Translations under genes and position numbers: made by a program | Shown here: one piece after another, positions 26,428 through 35,071 of the stretch | How positions within the stretch are numbered: position 1 is the stretch's first letter | Layout of the letters: each line of letters opens with the position of its first letter | Notes under the pieces: model-generated | What the model saw: the letters and a program-made list of their open reading frames with translations, nothing else | Database searches by the model: none | What the model was told of the DNA's origin: nothing | NCBI GenBank assembly: GCA_016916535.1 | Contig: CP070276.1 | Coordinates: 2,790,001-2,854,000, forward strand | Source: Dysgonomonadaceae bacterium zrk40 | Lineage (GTDB): Bacteria; Bacteroidota; Bacteroidia; Bacteroidales; Dysgonomonadaceae | Direction of reading: 5' to 3' | DNA: 64,000 nt

Positions 26428-28092
26428 ATGAAATCAGACATTCAAATTGCAAGAGAGACACCGCTGAAAAAGATCAAAGATGTGGCAGAGAACGTGGGCA
26501 TTCCACGCGAGGAGGTGATCAGCTTCGGCAGGCACATGGCCAAGGTACCGCTCAGCCTGATCGATCAGGAGCGGGTGAACCGGAGCAACTTGATCCTGGT
26601 CACCGCCATCACGCCCACCAAGGCGGGTATCGGCAAGACCACCGTCTCCATTGGACTGGCACTGGGACTGAATAAAATTGGCAAGAAAGCGATCGTGGCA
26701 CTGCGTGAACCCTCTCTGGGACCTGTTTTTGGCATGAAAGGCGGTGCTGCCGGCGGCGGTTACGCTCAGGTGCTCCCCATGGAGAACATCAATCTCCACT
26801 TCACGGGCGACTTTCACGCTGTGACAACCGCACACAACACCATCTCGGCACTGCTCGACAACTATATCCTGCGGGTGCAGGGAACCGGCGATGAGATCAA
26901 GGATGTCCTCTGGAAAAGGGTGCTCGATGTGAACGACCGTAGCCTCCGCTATATCGTAACAGGGCTTGGTACCGGCAACGGAGTGCCCCAGGAGGCTGGA
27001 TTCGACATCACCGCAGCCTCTGAACTGATGGCCATCCTCTGTCTGGCGGAAGATGAAGCCGACTTACGGCGGCGCATCGAGAATATCCTCCTCGGATATA
27101 AGCGCAATGGCAACCCATTCACGGTGAAAGACCTGGGTGTAGCCGGTGCCATCACCGTGCTGATGAAGGATGCCATCAATCCCAATCTGGTGCAAACCAC
27201 CGAGAACACACCTGCCTTCGTGCATGGCGGTCCCTTTGCCAACATCGCCCATGGCTGTAACTCTGTGCTCGCCACCAAGATGGCGATGAGCTACGGTGAT
27301 TATGTGATCACCGAGGCAGGCTTCGGTGCGGACCTTGGAGCTGAGAAGTTCTTCAACATCAAGTGCCGCAAAAGCGGTCTTCGCCCCAAGTTGACAGTGA
27401 TCGTCGTCACCGCTCAGGGTCTTAAGATGCATGGCGGTACACCGGAGAAAAGCATCCGGGAACCGGATATGACGGGTATGAAAAAGGGGCTTGAGAACCT
27501 GGAGAAACATCTTAACAACCTGGCGACTTTTGGTCAGTCGGTGGTGGTGGCATTCAATAAATATGCCTTCGACACCCCTGATGAGATTGATGCGATTAAA
27601 ACCTTCTGTGACGCACACGCGGTTCCCTTCGCGGTGAACGAAGCCTTTACGGATGGCGGAGAAGGTGCTGTTAATCTTGCTAATGCAGTGGTAGAAGCAG
27701 TGGAGGCTACTCCCTCCGGTGAGTTGCGGTTCACCTATACAGATGAGGATGACATCGAGACCAAACTGACCAAGGTTGCCATGCAGATCTATGGTGCGCG
27801 CGATGTGGTGTTGGGTGAGAAGGCACTGAAGATGCTGAAGCTGATAGAGGGCACCCCCCTGGCGAAGATGCCTGTCTGCATTGCCAAGACACAGTACTCA
27901 TTCTCGGCCGACCCGAAGTGGTATGGTGTGGCGAAAGATTTCCGTTTCAAGATCAACGACCTGGTGATCAACCAGGGATCGGAGTTCATCGTGGCCATTG
28001 CCGGTGAAATGATGCGCATGCCCGGTCTGCCGGCCGACCCGCAGGCGACCCGCATCGATATCGTGAACGGTGAGATTGAAGGGTTGAGCTGA
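26428..28092 (+). CDS. fhs: Formate-tetrahydrofolate ligase
   Basis: Cytoplasmic enzyme that makes 10-formyltetrahydrofolate from formate, ATP and tetrahydrofolate; 554 residues, the usual length. The P-loop is [15 protein letters not shown] (about residues 62-76), followed by the glycine-rich [14 protein letters not shown] (about 99-112) and the conserved [13 protein letters not shown] (about 292). One-carbon units made here feed purH, encoded 5 kb downstream. Confidence 0.97.
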   Translation: MKSDIQIARETPLKKIKDVAENVGIPREEVISFGRHMAKVPLSLIDQERVNRSNLILVTAITPTKAGIGKTTVSIGLALGLNKIGKKAIVALREPSLGPVFGMKGGAAGGGYAQVLPMENINLHFTGDFHAVTTAHNTISALLDNYILRVQGTGDEIKDVLWKRVLDVNDRSLRYIVTGLGTGNGVPQEAGFDITAASELMAILCLAEDEADLRRRIENILLGYKRNGNPFTVKDLGVAGAITVLMKDAINPNLVQTTENTPAFVHGGPFANIAHGCNSVLATKMAMSYGDYVITEAGFGADLGAEKFFNIKCRKSGLRPKLTVIVVTAQGLKMHGGTPEKSIREPDMTGMKKGLENLEKHLNNLATFGQSVVVAFNKYAFDTPDEIDAIKTFCDAHAVPFAVNEAFTDGGEGAVNLANAVVEAVEATPSGELRFTYTDEDDIETKLTKVAMQIYGARDVVLGEKALKMLKLIEGTPLAKMPVCIAKTQYSFSADPKWYGVAKDFRFKINDLVINQGSEFIVAIAGEMMRMPGLPADPQATRIDIVNGEIEGLS

Positions 28093-28136
28093 TAATAACC
28101 GATATTTGCTCATCATCAGGATTCGAGTCGTAGCGA

Positions 28137-29261
28137 TCAGACCCACATCAACTCGCTCATGATCCCGTCGGAGATGAAGATCCCCTCACGGGTGAAGATC
28201 AGTCTGTTGCTCTCATGGCGTACCAGACCCCTCTCCAGGAAAGGATCAACGTTTCTCATGCAATAGTCGAGCATCTCTTTACCAAATCGCTTTTCAAGTT
28301 CCGGCAGGTTGATGCCCCACATGGTGCGGAGACCGGTAAGGATGAACTCGTTGTATCGCTCCCCTGGGCTCAGCAGTTCCATCTCCCGCTCAAATTGGCC
28401 GCTCTCAGAGCCTTTGTTGTAGCGGTGGATGGAACGCACATTCCAGGAGCGGCTCTCCCCGTCGTAAGAGTGGGCGGAGGGTCCAAGACCGATGTATGGG
28501 ACATCTTTCCAGTAGGAGCTGTTGTGTCGCGAAAACAAACCTTCCTTTCCGAAGGCGGAAATCTCATAGTGAATGAACCCGGCTGCGGTAAGTTGGTCGA
28601 TCAGCATGGCGAACATCCGCGTGCTGGTCTCCTCCTGCACCGGGGTTATCCTTCCGGCCTGCAACAGACGGTACATGCGGGTACGTTCCTCGTAGATCAG
28701 GTGATAGGAGGAGATGTGTTGAATATTCAGCGTAAGTGCCTGCTCAAGGTTTCGTTGCCACACCGCGATGGTCTGGTCCGGCAGGCCGTAGATGAGATCA
28801 ATGCTGATGTTGTTGATCCCCTGCTGCTGGCAGCGCTTTACCGCATCAATCGCCTCCTGAGCAGTATGACGGCGGCTGAGAAACTGTAGCTCCCCGTCGT
28901 CGAAGCTCTGGATGCCAATGCTGAGGCGGTTGAAGGGGAGGGCAGCCAGCATTGTTGTATATTCCTCCGTGAGATCGTCGGGATTGGCTTCTACGGTGAT
29001 CTCTGCATCCGGCTCAATGGCATAGTGGTGGTAGAGGGTTTCGAAAATTCGTTCAAAGTGATGTCGCTGCAGGCGGGAGGGGGTGCCTCCTCCGAAGTAG
29101 ATGGTGCCGATCGGTTCCTTCGTCTCCTCCCTGCGAACGGATGCTTCCACGCAAAGTGCCTCCACGAATGCATCGATGTATGACTCGTTTGTACCCATGT
29201 AGAAGTCGCAGTAGGTGCAGCGTGTCTTGCAAAATGGTATATGGAGATAGATGCCGGCCAC
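28137..29261 (-). CDS. hemW: Radical SAM protein HemW (heme chaperone, HemN-like)
   Basis: Radical SAM protein of 374 residues. The cluster motif is FCKTRCTYCDFY (about residues 9-20, C-x3-C-x2-C), with the SAM-binding GGGTPS (about 53-58) following. It lacks the fourth N-terminal features of true oxygen-independent coproporphyrinogen oxidase and has the winged C-terminal domain of HemW, a heme-insertion chaperone often misnamed HemN. The GTG start overlaps the stop of the preceding gene (TAGTG), so it is the last gene of a coupled three-gene operon with an HD hydrolase and a GDPD-like gene. Confidence 0.9.
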   Translation of the reverse strand: MAGIYLHIPFCKTRCTYCDFYMGTNESYIDAFVEALCVEASVRREETKEPIGTIYFGGGTPSRLQRHHFERIFETLYHHYAIEPDAEITVEANPDDLTEEYTTMLAALPFNRLSIGIQSFDDGELQFLSRRHTAQEAIDAVKRCQQQGINNISIDLIYGLPDQTIAVWQRNLEQALTLNIQHISSYHLIYEERTRMYRLLQAGRITPVQEETSTRMFAMLIDQLTAAGFIHYEISAFGKEGLFSRHNSSYWKDVPYIGLGPSAHSYDGESRSWNVRSIHRYNKGSESGQFEREMELLSPGERYNEFILTGLRTMWGINLPELEKRFGKEMLDYCMRNVDPFLERGLVRHESNRLIFTREGIFISDGIMSELMWV

Positions 29262-29692
29262 TATTCGGTAAGCTGTTTGTAAGCCTTCAGGTATTTCCGG
29301 AGCCGCTCCAGATCCTTTTCCGTTACCTTCTCCCAGCGGCGGATATCCATGTTGTCTGTCAGGTCCAGAAGCTTCACCCGTGTGGCTAGTGCATTGGCCT
29401 GCACCCTGCGGATCGATTCCTCATAGGGTTCTCCCTCACGGCGGGTAAGCGCATCCACGGCTGCCACGATCTCCTGTGAGAAGCCTTCAGCAGTGAGTTG
29501 TTCCAGGGTCCATTCACTATCCTCCACCACGTCATGGAGCATCCCTGCAATCTTCTCCTGCAGGGTGTGGCCACCATTCATCACCCGGTAAGGATGCTCA
29601 ATGTAGGGACGGCCGTTGTGGGTGTCGAACTGTCCCATGTGCGCGGTGAGGGCAATCTCTATGGCCCGATGCAGTTGTTCTTTCAGCGTCAT
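29261..29692 (-). CDS. HD-domain small (p)ppGpp hydrolase-like protein
   Basis: A 143-residue HD-superfamily hydrolase resembling the hydrolase half of SpoT or MESH1-type small alarmone hydrolases. The metal-binding residues are visible: His in YIEHPYRV (about 33), the HD pair in GMLHDVVEDSEW (about 52-55) and the late Asp in LLDLTDNMD (about 113). Family members remove pyrophosphate from (p)ppGpp, though substrates of stand-alone versions vary. Stop and start codons overlap with both neighbours (TAATG upstream, TAGTG downstream), indicating strict cotranscription. Confidence 0.8.
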   Translation of the reverse strand: MTLKEQLHRAIEIALTAHMGQFDTHNGRPYIEHPYRVMNGGHTLQEKIAGMLHDVVEDSEWTLEQLTAEGFSQEIVAAVDALTRREGEPYEESIRRVQANALATRVKLLDLTDNMDIRRWEKVTEKDLERLRKYLKAYKQLTE

Positions 29693-30246
29693 TACTTTTG
29701 CAATATTTCTTTCACCAGTACTGGCTCATCGGTGGTGATAAAATCCACCTTCAGGTCGATCACTTTTTGGATATCCTCTGATCTGTTTACCGTCCACACA
29801 TTCACTTTCTGACCCAGTTCATGCGCCTCCTTTACCCATTGAGGACGCTGGAACAAGACGTTGTAATTGTAATCAGGTCCTGATACCCCCATTGTGGAGA
29901 GCACTCCGGGTGACATATCCCCGTTCAGGTAATAGACCTTCGCTTGCGGATCGAGCTGCCGTAAGATGTTGAATGGGGTCTCTTCCACCCGTAGTTGTTT
30001 ACCGTTCAGGATGACCGTGGCATCATGGTTCACCACCGGGACCCCGTCGGCGGAGATCCAGAGATCCACCTCAGAGCCGTAGACACCAATGGAGTCGGCT
30101 TTCATTAGTGCGGTGATTGAGTTTTGTGCCGATCCTTCGGTATTCCAGAAGCCGCGGTGGGCAATGATTTCCTGCGACGCTGCACTGTTTGTGTACAACA
30201 GGAAGAAAAGCAGCCACACCCATATGTTTTCTTTTTTCATTTTCAT
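29692..30246 (-). CDS. Glycerophosphodiester phosphodiesterase with an internal deletion
   Basis: A secreted GDPD-family protein of only 184 residues; relatives are about 250-300. It has a signal peptide (1-24) and the N-terminal catalytic residues: His30 in AHRG, Glu59 and Asp61 in SEVDLW, and His74 in NHDAT. The C-terminal part VYYLNGDMSPGVL...NVWTVNRSED...DFITTDEP is also typical. The expected middle section with the LPTLEEYL-like and L-E-I/L-K motifs, which supply the third metal ligand, is absent: the sequence jumps at about residues 97-103. An in-frame loss of about 75-85 codons is the simplest reading, so the protein is probably inactive or altered. First gene of the hemW operon. Confidence 0.72.
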   Translation of the reverse strand: MKMKKENIWVWLLFFLLYTNSAASQEIIAHRGFWNTEGSAQNSITALMKADSIGVYGSEVDLWISADGVPVVNHDATVILNGKQLRVEETPFNILRQLDPQAKVYYLNGDMSPGVLSTMGVSGPDYNYNVLFQRPQWVKEAHELGQKVNVWTVNRSEDIQKVIDLKVDFITTDEPVLVKEILQK

Positions 30247-30333
30247 TTCAATTTTTGATTGAATCGATAAATTTAGTACAAATCCCTAAATCCTGCGGGA
30301 AAAAGATATGAAGAATCCTTAAATGCAGGCAAT

Positions 30334-30364
30334 AAAAAAGATCGCTTTTATGGCGATCTTTTTT
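30334..30364 (-). terminator. Bidirectional intrinsic terminator
   Basis: Stem AAAAAAGATCGC (30334-30345) pairs perfectly with GCGATCTTTTTT (30353-30364), giving a T run on either strand. It lies ten bases after the stop of the beta-eliminating lyase gene and ends its transcript. Confidence 0.85.
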
Positions 30365-30373
30365 CCTTGATTG

Positions 30374-31822
30374 TTATAAACTATCTCCAAAGTCCTCCTT
30401 GAACTTGGCTATCAGTTTCTCAGGCCAGTCGCTCACCGGCTCCAGTCCTCCCATGAAGAAGCGGAGCACCGGTGGTTCATACACGAAGCGCAGGCCGCCG
30501 ATCAATTTGCGGTTGTCGTAGAGCCATTTCATGCGGTCTTCCACATACTTTATCTGCGACAGGGTGAAGACACGCCGTGGCACCGCCAGGCGCACCAGCT
30601 CCATGTCGGCGTAGGTCTCGTTGCCATACTCATCCCGCTGGTTGGAGATAGAACCTCTTTCCATCCCACGGATACCCGAAATCAGGAAGAGTGCTGCTGC
30701 CAGTGCTCCCGCGGGATACTCCTTCTGCGGGATATGGTCGCACACCTGCATCGCATCCACGTGGGCACCCAGCACTCCTGCCGGCTTGATCATCGGTATG
30801 CCGTGTGCATCCAGTGCATTTACCAGGTAGGCGATGAAGCTGGGACTTTGGCTGATCATCGTCTCGTCGAGCGTCTCATAGAGTCCGACTGCCATTGCCT
30901 CGATCTCACGTACAGAGATCCCCCCGTAGGTGAGAAACCCTTCGAAGAGGGGTACCAGCGCCTCCAGCTCGCGGTAGATGTCGGGGTTGTCGGTGCAGAT
31001 GCCGCCACCCCGTGAGGAGCTCAGCTTGCGGGCAGAGAAGTAGACGATGTCGGCCATGGCGGTCATGGTGCGCATCACCTCACCCATGTTGCTCTCTTTG
31101 AACTCCTCTTCGCGCTGCAGCACCAGGAAGGCGTTCTCACCGATCAGGCTGGCATCGAGCACCAGCCGGATGTTGTACTTGTCGGCGATGGCACGCACGT
31201 CGCGCAGGTTCTGGACTGAGAATGGTTGACCCCCAATCAGGTTGGTCGATGCCTCCATCCTGATGTAGGGGATGTTTTTGGCACCATGTATCTTGATGAT
31301 CTCCTCCAGCTTCTCGATGTTCATATTGCCCTTGAAAGGGTGGGAAGAGTTGATCACGTATGCTTCGTCGTAGAGCAGCTCGGCGATCTTGCCGCCATAC
31401 TGGGTGATGTGTGCCATGGCGGTGGTGAAGTGGTAGTTCATCGGTACCAGGTTGCCCTTGCGCACGTAGGCGTTGGCCAGGATGTTCTCCGCAGCCCTCC
31501 CCTGGTGTACCGGCAGGTAGAACTTCTTGCCCAACACATCCTCCACCGCTTTCTGGAGGCGGAAAAAGCTCTGAGATCCGGCGTAGGCATCATCCGCCTG
31601 CATCATCGCCGCCAGCTGGTTGTCGCTCATGGCGTTGGTGCCGCTGTCGGTGAGCATGTCCAGGAACACATCCATCGTATTCAGCCGGAAGGTATTGTAG
31701 CCTCCCTCCTGCAGGGCTTCTAGTCTTCTCTCGATGGGTACCAGGTGTAGCTTCTGCACCACCCGTACCTTGTGCAGTTCCAGGGGAATGTTCTCACCCT
31801 GATAAAATTTAATTTCGTTCAT
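30374..31822 (-). CDS. PLP-dependent beta-eliminating lyase, tyrosine phenol-lyase-like (tryptophanase family)
   Basis: Cytoplasmic pyridoxal-phosphate lyase of 482 residues in the tryptophanase/tyrosine phenol-lyase family. The N-terminal GGYNTFRLNTMDVFLDMLTD and TDSGTNAMSD segments match this family, and the PLP lysine lies in YFSARKLSSSRGG (about residue 264). The substrate-specificity pair reads Met-x-Arg (IRGMERGSIS, near residue 398), as in tyrosine phenol-lyase (Met379 and Arg381 in Citrobacter), where tryptophanase has Val-x-Ile. So phenol, rather than indole, release is possible; automated pipelines would probably say tryptophanase. It is monocistronic, with a canonical promoter at 31927-31957 and a terminator at 30334-30364. 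Confidence 0.82.
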   Translation of the reverse strand: MNEIKFYQGENIPLELHKVRVVQKLHLVPIERRLEALQEGGYNTFRLNTMDVFLDMLTDSGTNAMSDNQLAAMMQADDAYAGSQSFFRLQKAVEDVLGKKFYLPVHQGRAAENILANAYVRKGNLVPMNYHFTTAMAHITQYGGKIAELLYDEAYVINSSHPFKGNMNIEKLEEIIKIHGAKNIPYIRMEASTNLIGGQPFSVQNLRDVRAIADKYNIRLVLDASLIGENAFLVLQREEEFKESNMGEVMRTMTAMADIVYFSARKLSSSRGGGICTDNPDIYRELEALVPLFEGFLTYGGISVREIEAMAVGLYETLDETMISQSPSFIAYLVNALDAHGIPMIKPAGVLGAHVDAMQVCDHIPQKEYPAGALAAALFLISGIRGMERGSISNQRDEYGNETYADMELVRLAVPRRVFTLSQIKYVEDRMKWLYDNRKLIGGLRFVYEPPVLRFFMGGLEPVSDWPEKLIAKFKEDFGDSL

Positions 31823-31926
31823 GATTGGTTCGGTAACTGTTGTCTGTTTGTGTTATAATTGAGGTATTGTTCTTATAATTTGCTGTTGTTTCAGGTATTA
31901 TACCGATAAATGGAAATACAAAGGTG

Positions 31927-31957
31927 CAAATGTAGGGAAATTTATTATATTGACAAA
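31927..31957 (-). promoter_or_regulatory. Canonical Bacteroidota promoter of the lyase gene
   Basis: On the minus strand TTTG (31954-31957) and TACATTTG (31927-31934) are separated by exactly 19 bases, an ideal -33/-7 arrangement. It implies an untranslated leader of about 100 bases before the ATG at 31822, in which I saw no clear riboswitch or leader peptide. Confidence 0.7.
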
Positions 31958-32321
31958 GGTTTGGGTTTTTACTTTTTCCCATTTGAGCATGAATCGGTTG
32001 GTAGGGTTGTCGTTCGCATAACATGGGAAGCTCATCCTATATTCTAAGTTAATACCACCCTTATATCCACTCCCATAATAATTGGAGTGGATATAAGGGT
32101 GCAATAAGGGTGCAATAAGGCTAGAGCTTTTCAAAACCCTGTCTCGTCATGAAATAGCTTTCTCTAAATGTAAATTAAAAGCAGGGTTATGAACAAAAAA
32201 AGAGCAATCCGGGGAATTGATGACCGACCCTTTACATGCGATTAATGATATAAAATTGTTATTTGCCAAACTTGAATTTAAATTATTCACAAAGAGAGAA
32301 AGGCCCTTTGCGAAAAAACGC
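31958..32321. other. Intergenic region holding a palindromic repeat
   Basis: Between two divergent genes. Apart from the palindrome and its tandem tail (32057-32124) I find no gene or RNA in it. Confidence 0.5.
32057..32124 (+). repeat. Palindromic repeat element, copy 1
   Basis: A perfect 17-bp stem, ACCCTTATATCCACTCC (32057-32073) and its complement (32084-32100), flanks a 10-base loop. Two direct copies of GGGTGCAATAA (32097-32107, 32108-32118) and GGCTAG follow. The same stem and tail recur in opposite orientation at 60548-60612. There is no T tract, so it is not a simple terminator; it resembles a REP/MITE-like element. Confidence 0.75.
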
Positions 32322-32329
32322 TATATTTG
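32322..32329 (+). promoter_or_regulatory. -7 box (TATATTTG) of the ROK kinase gene
   Basis: TAnnTTTG match 54 bases upstream of ATG 32383. Transcription would begin near 32336, which rules out the upstream in-frame start at 32263. No clear -33 box. Confidence 0.5.
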
Positions 32330-32382
32330 TGTGTTATAAAACTATCATTCATCAAAGACTCACAATTAAATTCAAACAAATC

Positions 32383-33345
32383 ATGGAGAAACCCTATGTA
32401 ATAGGCATTGATGTCGGCGGTACCAACACTGTTGTCGGCATTGTGGATAAAAGAGGTCAGATATTGAACAGCGGCAGCATCAAAACAGCCAAACATGCGG
32501 AGGTGGAGGACTATTTGGATGAACTGACCACGTTGATCAACGACCTGATCAGTCAGACCACTACAAAAGATCAGATCAAGGGGATCGGTGCCGGCACACC
32601 CAATGGTAACTATTTTACCGGCAGCATCGAGTTTGCACCCAACCTGAACTGGAAAGGGGTGATCCCATTCGCCCAGATGCTTGAAGAGAGTGTGGGTATC
32701 CCGGTAGCCCTTACCAACGATGCCAATGCGGCAGCCATCGGTGAGATGACTTACGGAGCTGCCCGGGGCATGAAAGATTTCATTGTGATCACCCTGGGTA
32801 CAGGGGTGGGAAGCGGTATCGTGGTCAACGGGCAGTTGGTCTACGGTCACGATGGCTTTGCCGGCGAACTGGGTCATGTGATCATGCGGCGTCACAACGG
32901 ACGTCTCTGTGGTTGTGGCAGAACTGGTTGCCTCGAGGCATATACCTCTGCTACCGGTGTGGCCCGTACAGCGCGCGAGTATCTGGAGTTGAAACCCGAT
33001 GTCCAGACGAGACTGCGCAATATTCCCATGGATGACATCACCTCAAAGGATGTGTTTGATGCGGCGATGGCCGGTGATGAGATGGCGAAAGAGATTTTCC
33101 GTTTTACGGGTGAGATGCTCGGTGAGGCGTTTGCTGATTTCGTTGCTTTCTCCAGTCCCGAGGCAATCATCCTCTTCGGTGGTCTCTCCAAGGCAGGCGA
33201 TCTGATCATGAACCCCATACGGGAAAGCATGGAGAAGAACCTGCTTGCCATCTTCAAGAACAAGGTGAAGCTGATGTTCTCCGATCTGAAGGAGAGCGAT
33301 GCTGCCGTGCTGGGCGCCAGTGCGTTGGGCTGGGAGGTGAAATAA
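32383..33345 (+). CDS. ROK-family sugar kinase (glucokinase-like)
   Basis: Cytoplasmic ROK-family kinase of 320 residues. The N-terminal ATP-binding motif is IGIDVGGTNTVVGI (about 7-20); the sugar-contacting region VALTNDANAAAIGEMTYGA (about 107-125) and GTGVGSGIVVNG (about 138-149) follow; the ROK zinc-binding cluster CGCGRTGCLEAYTS (about 173-186) is complete. Such proteins in Bacteroidota are usually glucokinases. ATG 32383 (MEKPYVIGID) is chosen because of the -7 box at 32322; a longer open frame from 32263 has no family homology. A strong terminator follows. Confidence 0.9.
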   Translation: MEKPYVIGIDVGGTNTVVGIVDKRGQILNSGSIKTAKHAEVEDYLDELTTLINDLISQTTTKDQIKGIGAGTPNGNYFTGSIEFAPNLNWKGVIPFAQMLEESVGIPVALTNDANAAAIGEMTYGAARGMKDFIVITLGTGVGSGIVVNGQLVYGHDGFAGELGHVIMRRHNGRLCGCGRTGCLEAYTSATGVARTAREYLELKPDVQTRLRNIPMDDITSKDVFDAAMAGDEMAKEIFRFTGEMLGEAFADFVAFSSPEAIILFGGLSKAGDLIMNPIRESMEKNLLAIFKNKVKLMFSDLKESDAAVLGASALGWEVK

Positions 33346-33379
33346 AGTAAAAACTGTTTCTCAGAAGAGGCAATTTTGG

Positions 33380-33410
33380 GGAATGTCACCACAGGTGACA
33401 TTCCTTTTTT
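33380..33410 (+). terminator. Intrinsic terminator after the ROK gene
   Basis: Perfect 11-bp stem GGAATGTCACC / GGTGACATTCC (33380-33390 and 33394-33404) with a three-base loop and six T. Confidence 0.92.
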
Positions 33411-33455
33411 GGCAAAAACAAATCGGCATTGAACGGAAAAGACCAATAGATTTTA

Positions 33456-33463
33456 TACCTTTG
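33456..33463 (+). promoter_or_regulatory. -7 box (TACCTTTG) of purH
   Basis: TAnnTTTG match placed between the ROK terminator and purH. A TTG at 33429-33431 is a weak -33 candidate (24-base spacer). Confidence 0.5.
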
Positions 33464-33500
33464 TACTCCTTTACCAATTAACGAGTCAAATAGAGAGTTG

Positions 33501-35024
33501 ATGTCACAAAAAATACAAACAGCCCTCATATCCGTATATCACAAAGACGGTTTGGAGGAGATTCTTCAGGAACTAAACAATCTTCGCGTAAAATTTATCT
33601 CAACAGGTGGAACCCGCGAATTCATAGAGTCGTTGGGATACGAATGTGAAGGGGTGGAAGAGGTGAGTGGGTATCCTTCTATCCTGGGTGGGCGTGTGAA
33701 GACGCTGCATCCCAAGATCTTCGGCGGGATCCTTTACCGGCGCGAAAATGAAGCTGATAAGAAACAGGTGAAAGCCTACGACATTCCCTCCATCGACCTG
33801 GTCATCGTGGATCTTTATCCCTTTGAGCAGACAGTCGCCGCTGGGGGCAGCGAGGAGGAGATCATCGAGAAGATTGATATTGGGGGTATCTCTTTGATAC
33901 GAGGGGCAGCCAAGAATCATAAGAACGTGCTGATCGTTCCTTCGCGAGAACAATACAAGCCATTGTACGACTTGCTCAAGGAAAAGCAGGGTGAGACCAG
34001 TGAAGAGGATCGGCGTTGGTTTGCCAAAGAGGCTTTCAAGGTCTCTTCCGGCTACGACGCAGCCATCTTCCGCTATTTTGATGGGGATGCAAACAGTGCA
34101 TTACGGGTATCACACGACGAGGGGAAGCAGCTTCGTTATGGTGAAAACCCACATCAGAAAGGGATCTTTTATGGCGACTTCAACAAACTCTTTGATCAGA
34201 TTCACGGCAAGGAGATCTCTTACAACAACCTACTCGACATCGATGCTGCCATCTCTCTGATTGCCGACTTCGATGAGACAGCACTCGCCATTCTTAAACA
34301 CAACAACGCTTGTGGCATGGCTTGCCGTCCTACGGTCAAAGAGGCGTGGGAGGCAGCGCTGGCAGCCGATCCGGTCTCCGCTTTCGGGGGTATCGTTGTG
34401 ACAAACAGAACCGTTGACAAGGTAGCCGCCGAAGCCATCAACACCATCTTCTTCGAGGTGATCATTGCTCCGTCGTACGATAAAGAGGCTCTCGATATTT
34501 TGTTTCAGAAGAAAAATCGTATAATTTTGGTGCTAAAATCGGCTGAAAAAGCTTTGCAGCCAATGCTATACCGCTCGGTGCTCAACGGCATGCTGGTACA
34601 GGATAGAAATGCGAGCATTCAAAGTGCCGCTGATCTTAAGGTCGTGACCGATAAGGCACCTACTGCATCCGAGACTGAAGACCTGCTCTTTGCCAACATA
34701 CTGGTGAAGCACACTAAGTCCAACGCCATTGTCCTGGCCAAAAACAAACAACTCATCGCCAGTGGTTCAGGACAAACATCGAGAGTGGATGCACTTAACC
34801 AGGCCATAGAGAAAGCCGGGAACTTTAAGTTCGATCTCCATGGAGCGGTGATGGCCAGTGATGCCTTCTTCCCGTTTGCCGATTCTGTGCAGATTGCCCA
34901 TGAGGCCGGGATCACTGCCGTGATACAACCGGGGGGATCGATTCGTGATGCTGAATCGGTCGATTATTGCAACCAAAACGGTGTGGCGATGGTGACCACC
35001 GGTGTGAGACATTTTAAACATTAA
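33501..35024 (+). CDS. purH: Bifunctional AICAR transformylase / IMP cyclohydrolase
   Basis: Carries out the last two steps of purine synthesis, using 10-formyltetrahydrofolate (the fhs product). About 507 residues. The N-terminal IMP cyclohydrolase domain (about 1-190) begins TALISVYHKDGLEEI and contains FISTGGTREFIE and GGRVKTLHPKIFGGIL. The AICAR transformylase domain carries the catalytic LKHNNACGMA (about 268, Lys-His pair), SAFGGIVVTNR and the C-terminal VIQPGGSIRD (about 475). ATG 33501 is preferred over an in-frame TTG at 33498. Confidence 0.97.
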   Translation: MSQKIQTALISVYHKDGLEEILQELNNLRVKFISTGGTREFIESLGYECEGVEEVSGYPSILGGRVKTLHPKIFGGILYRRENEADKKQVKAYDIPSIDLVIVDLYPFEQTVAAGGSEEEIIEKIDIGGISLIRGAAKNHKNVLIVPSREQYKPLYDLLKEKQGETSEEDRRWFAKEAFKVSSGYDAAIFRYFDGDANSALRVSHDEGKQLRYGENPHQKGIFYGDFNKLFDQIHGKEISYNNLLDIDAAISLIADFDETALAILKHNNACGMACRPTVKEAWEAALAADPVSAFGGIVVTNRTVDKVAAEAINTIFFEVIIAPSYDKEALDILFQKKNRIILVLKSAEKALQPMLYRSVLNGMLVQDRNASIQSAADLKVVTDKAPTASETEDLLFANILVKHTKSNAIVLAKNKQLIASGSGQTSRVDALNQAIEKAGNFKFDLHGAVMASDAFFPFADSVQIAHEAGITAVIQPGGSIRDAESVDYCNQNGVAMVTTGVRHFKH

Positions 35025-35030
35025 CACAAA

Positions 35031-35058
35031 AGCTGAGAGCTGAGAGCTGAAAGCTGTA
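35031..35058 (+). repeat. Four tandem 7-bp repeats upstream of mreB
   Basis: AGCTGAG, AGCTGAG, AGCTGAA, AGCTGTA in direct succession between purH and mreB, ending 13 bases before the mreB start. Heptamer repeats of this kind may slip during replication and here would alter the mreB leader or ribosome-binding region. Confidence 0.7.
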
Positions 35059-35071
35059 AACTACAAATATT

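Noticed and set aside
32097-32118. A CRISPR-like or terminator reading of the repeats near 32.1 kb
   Set aside because: Only two 11-bp copies with no spacers, and no T run after the stem; a palindromic element fits better.
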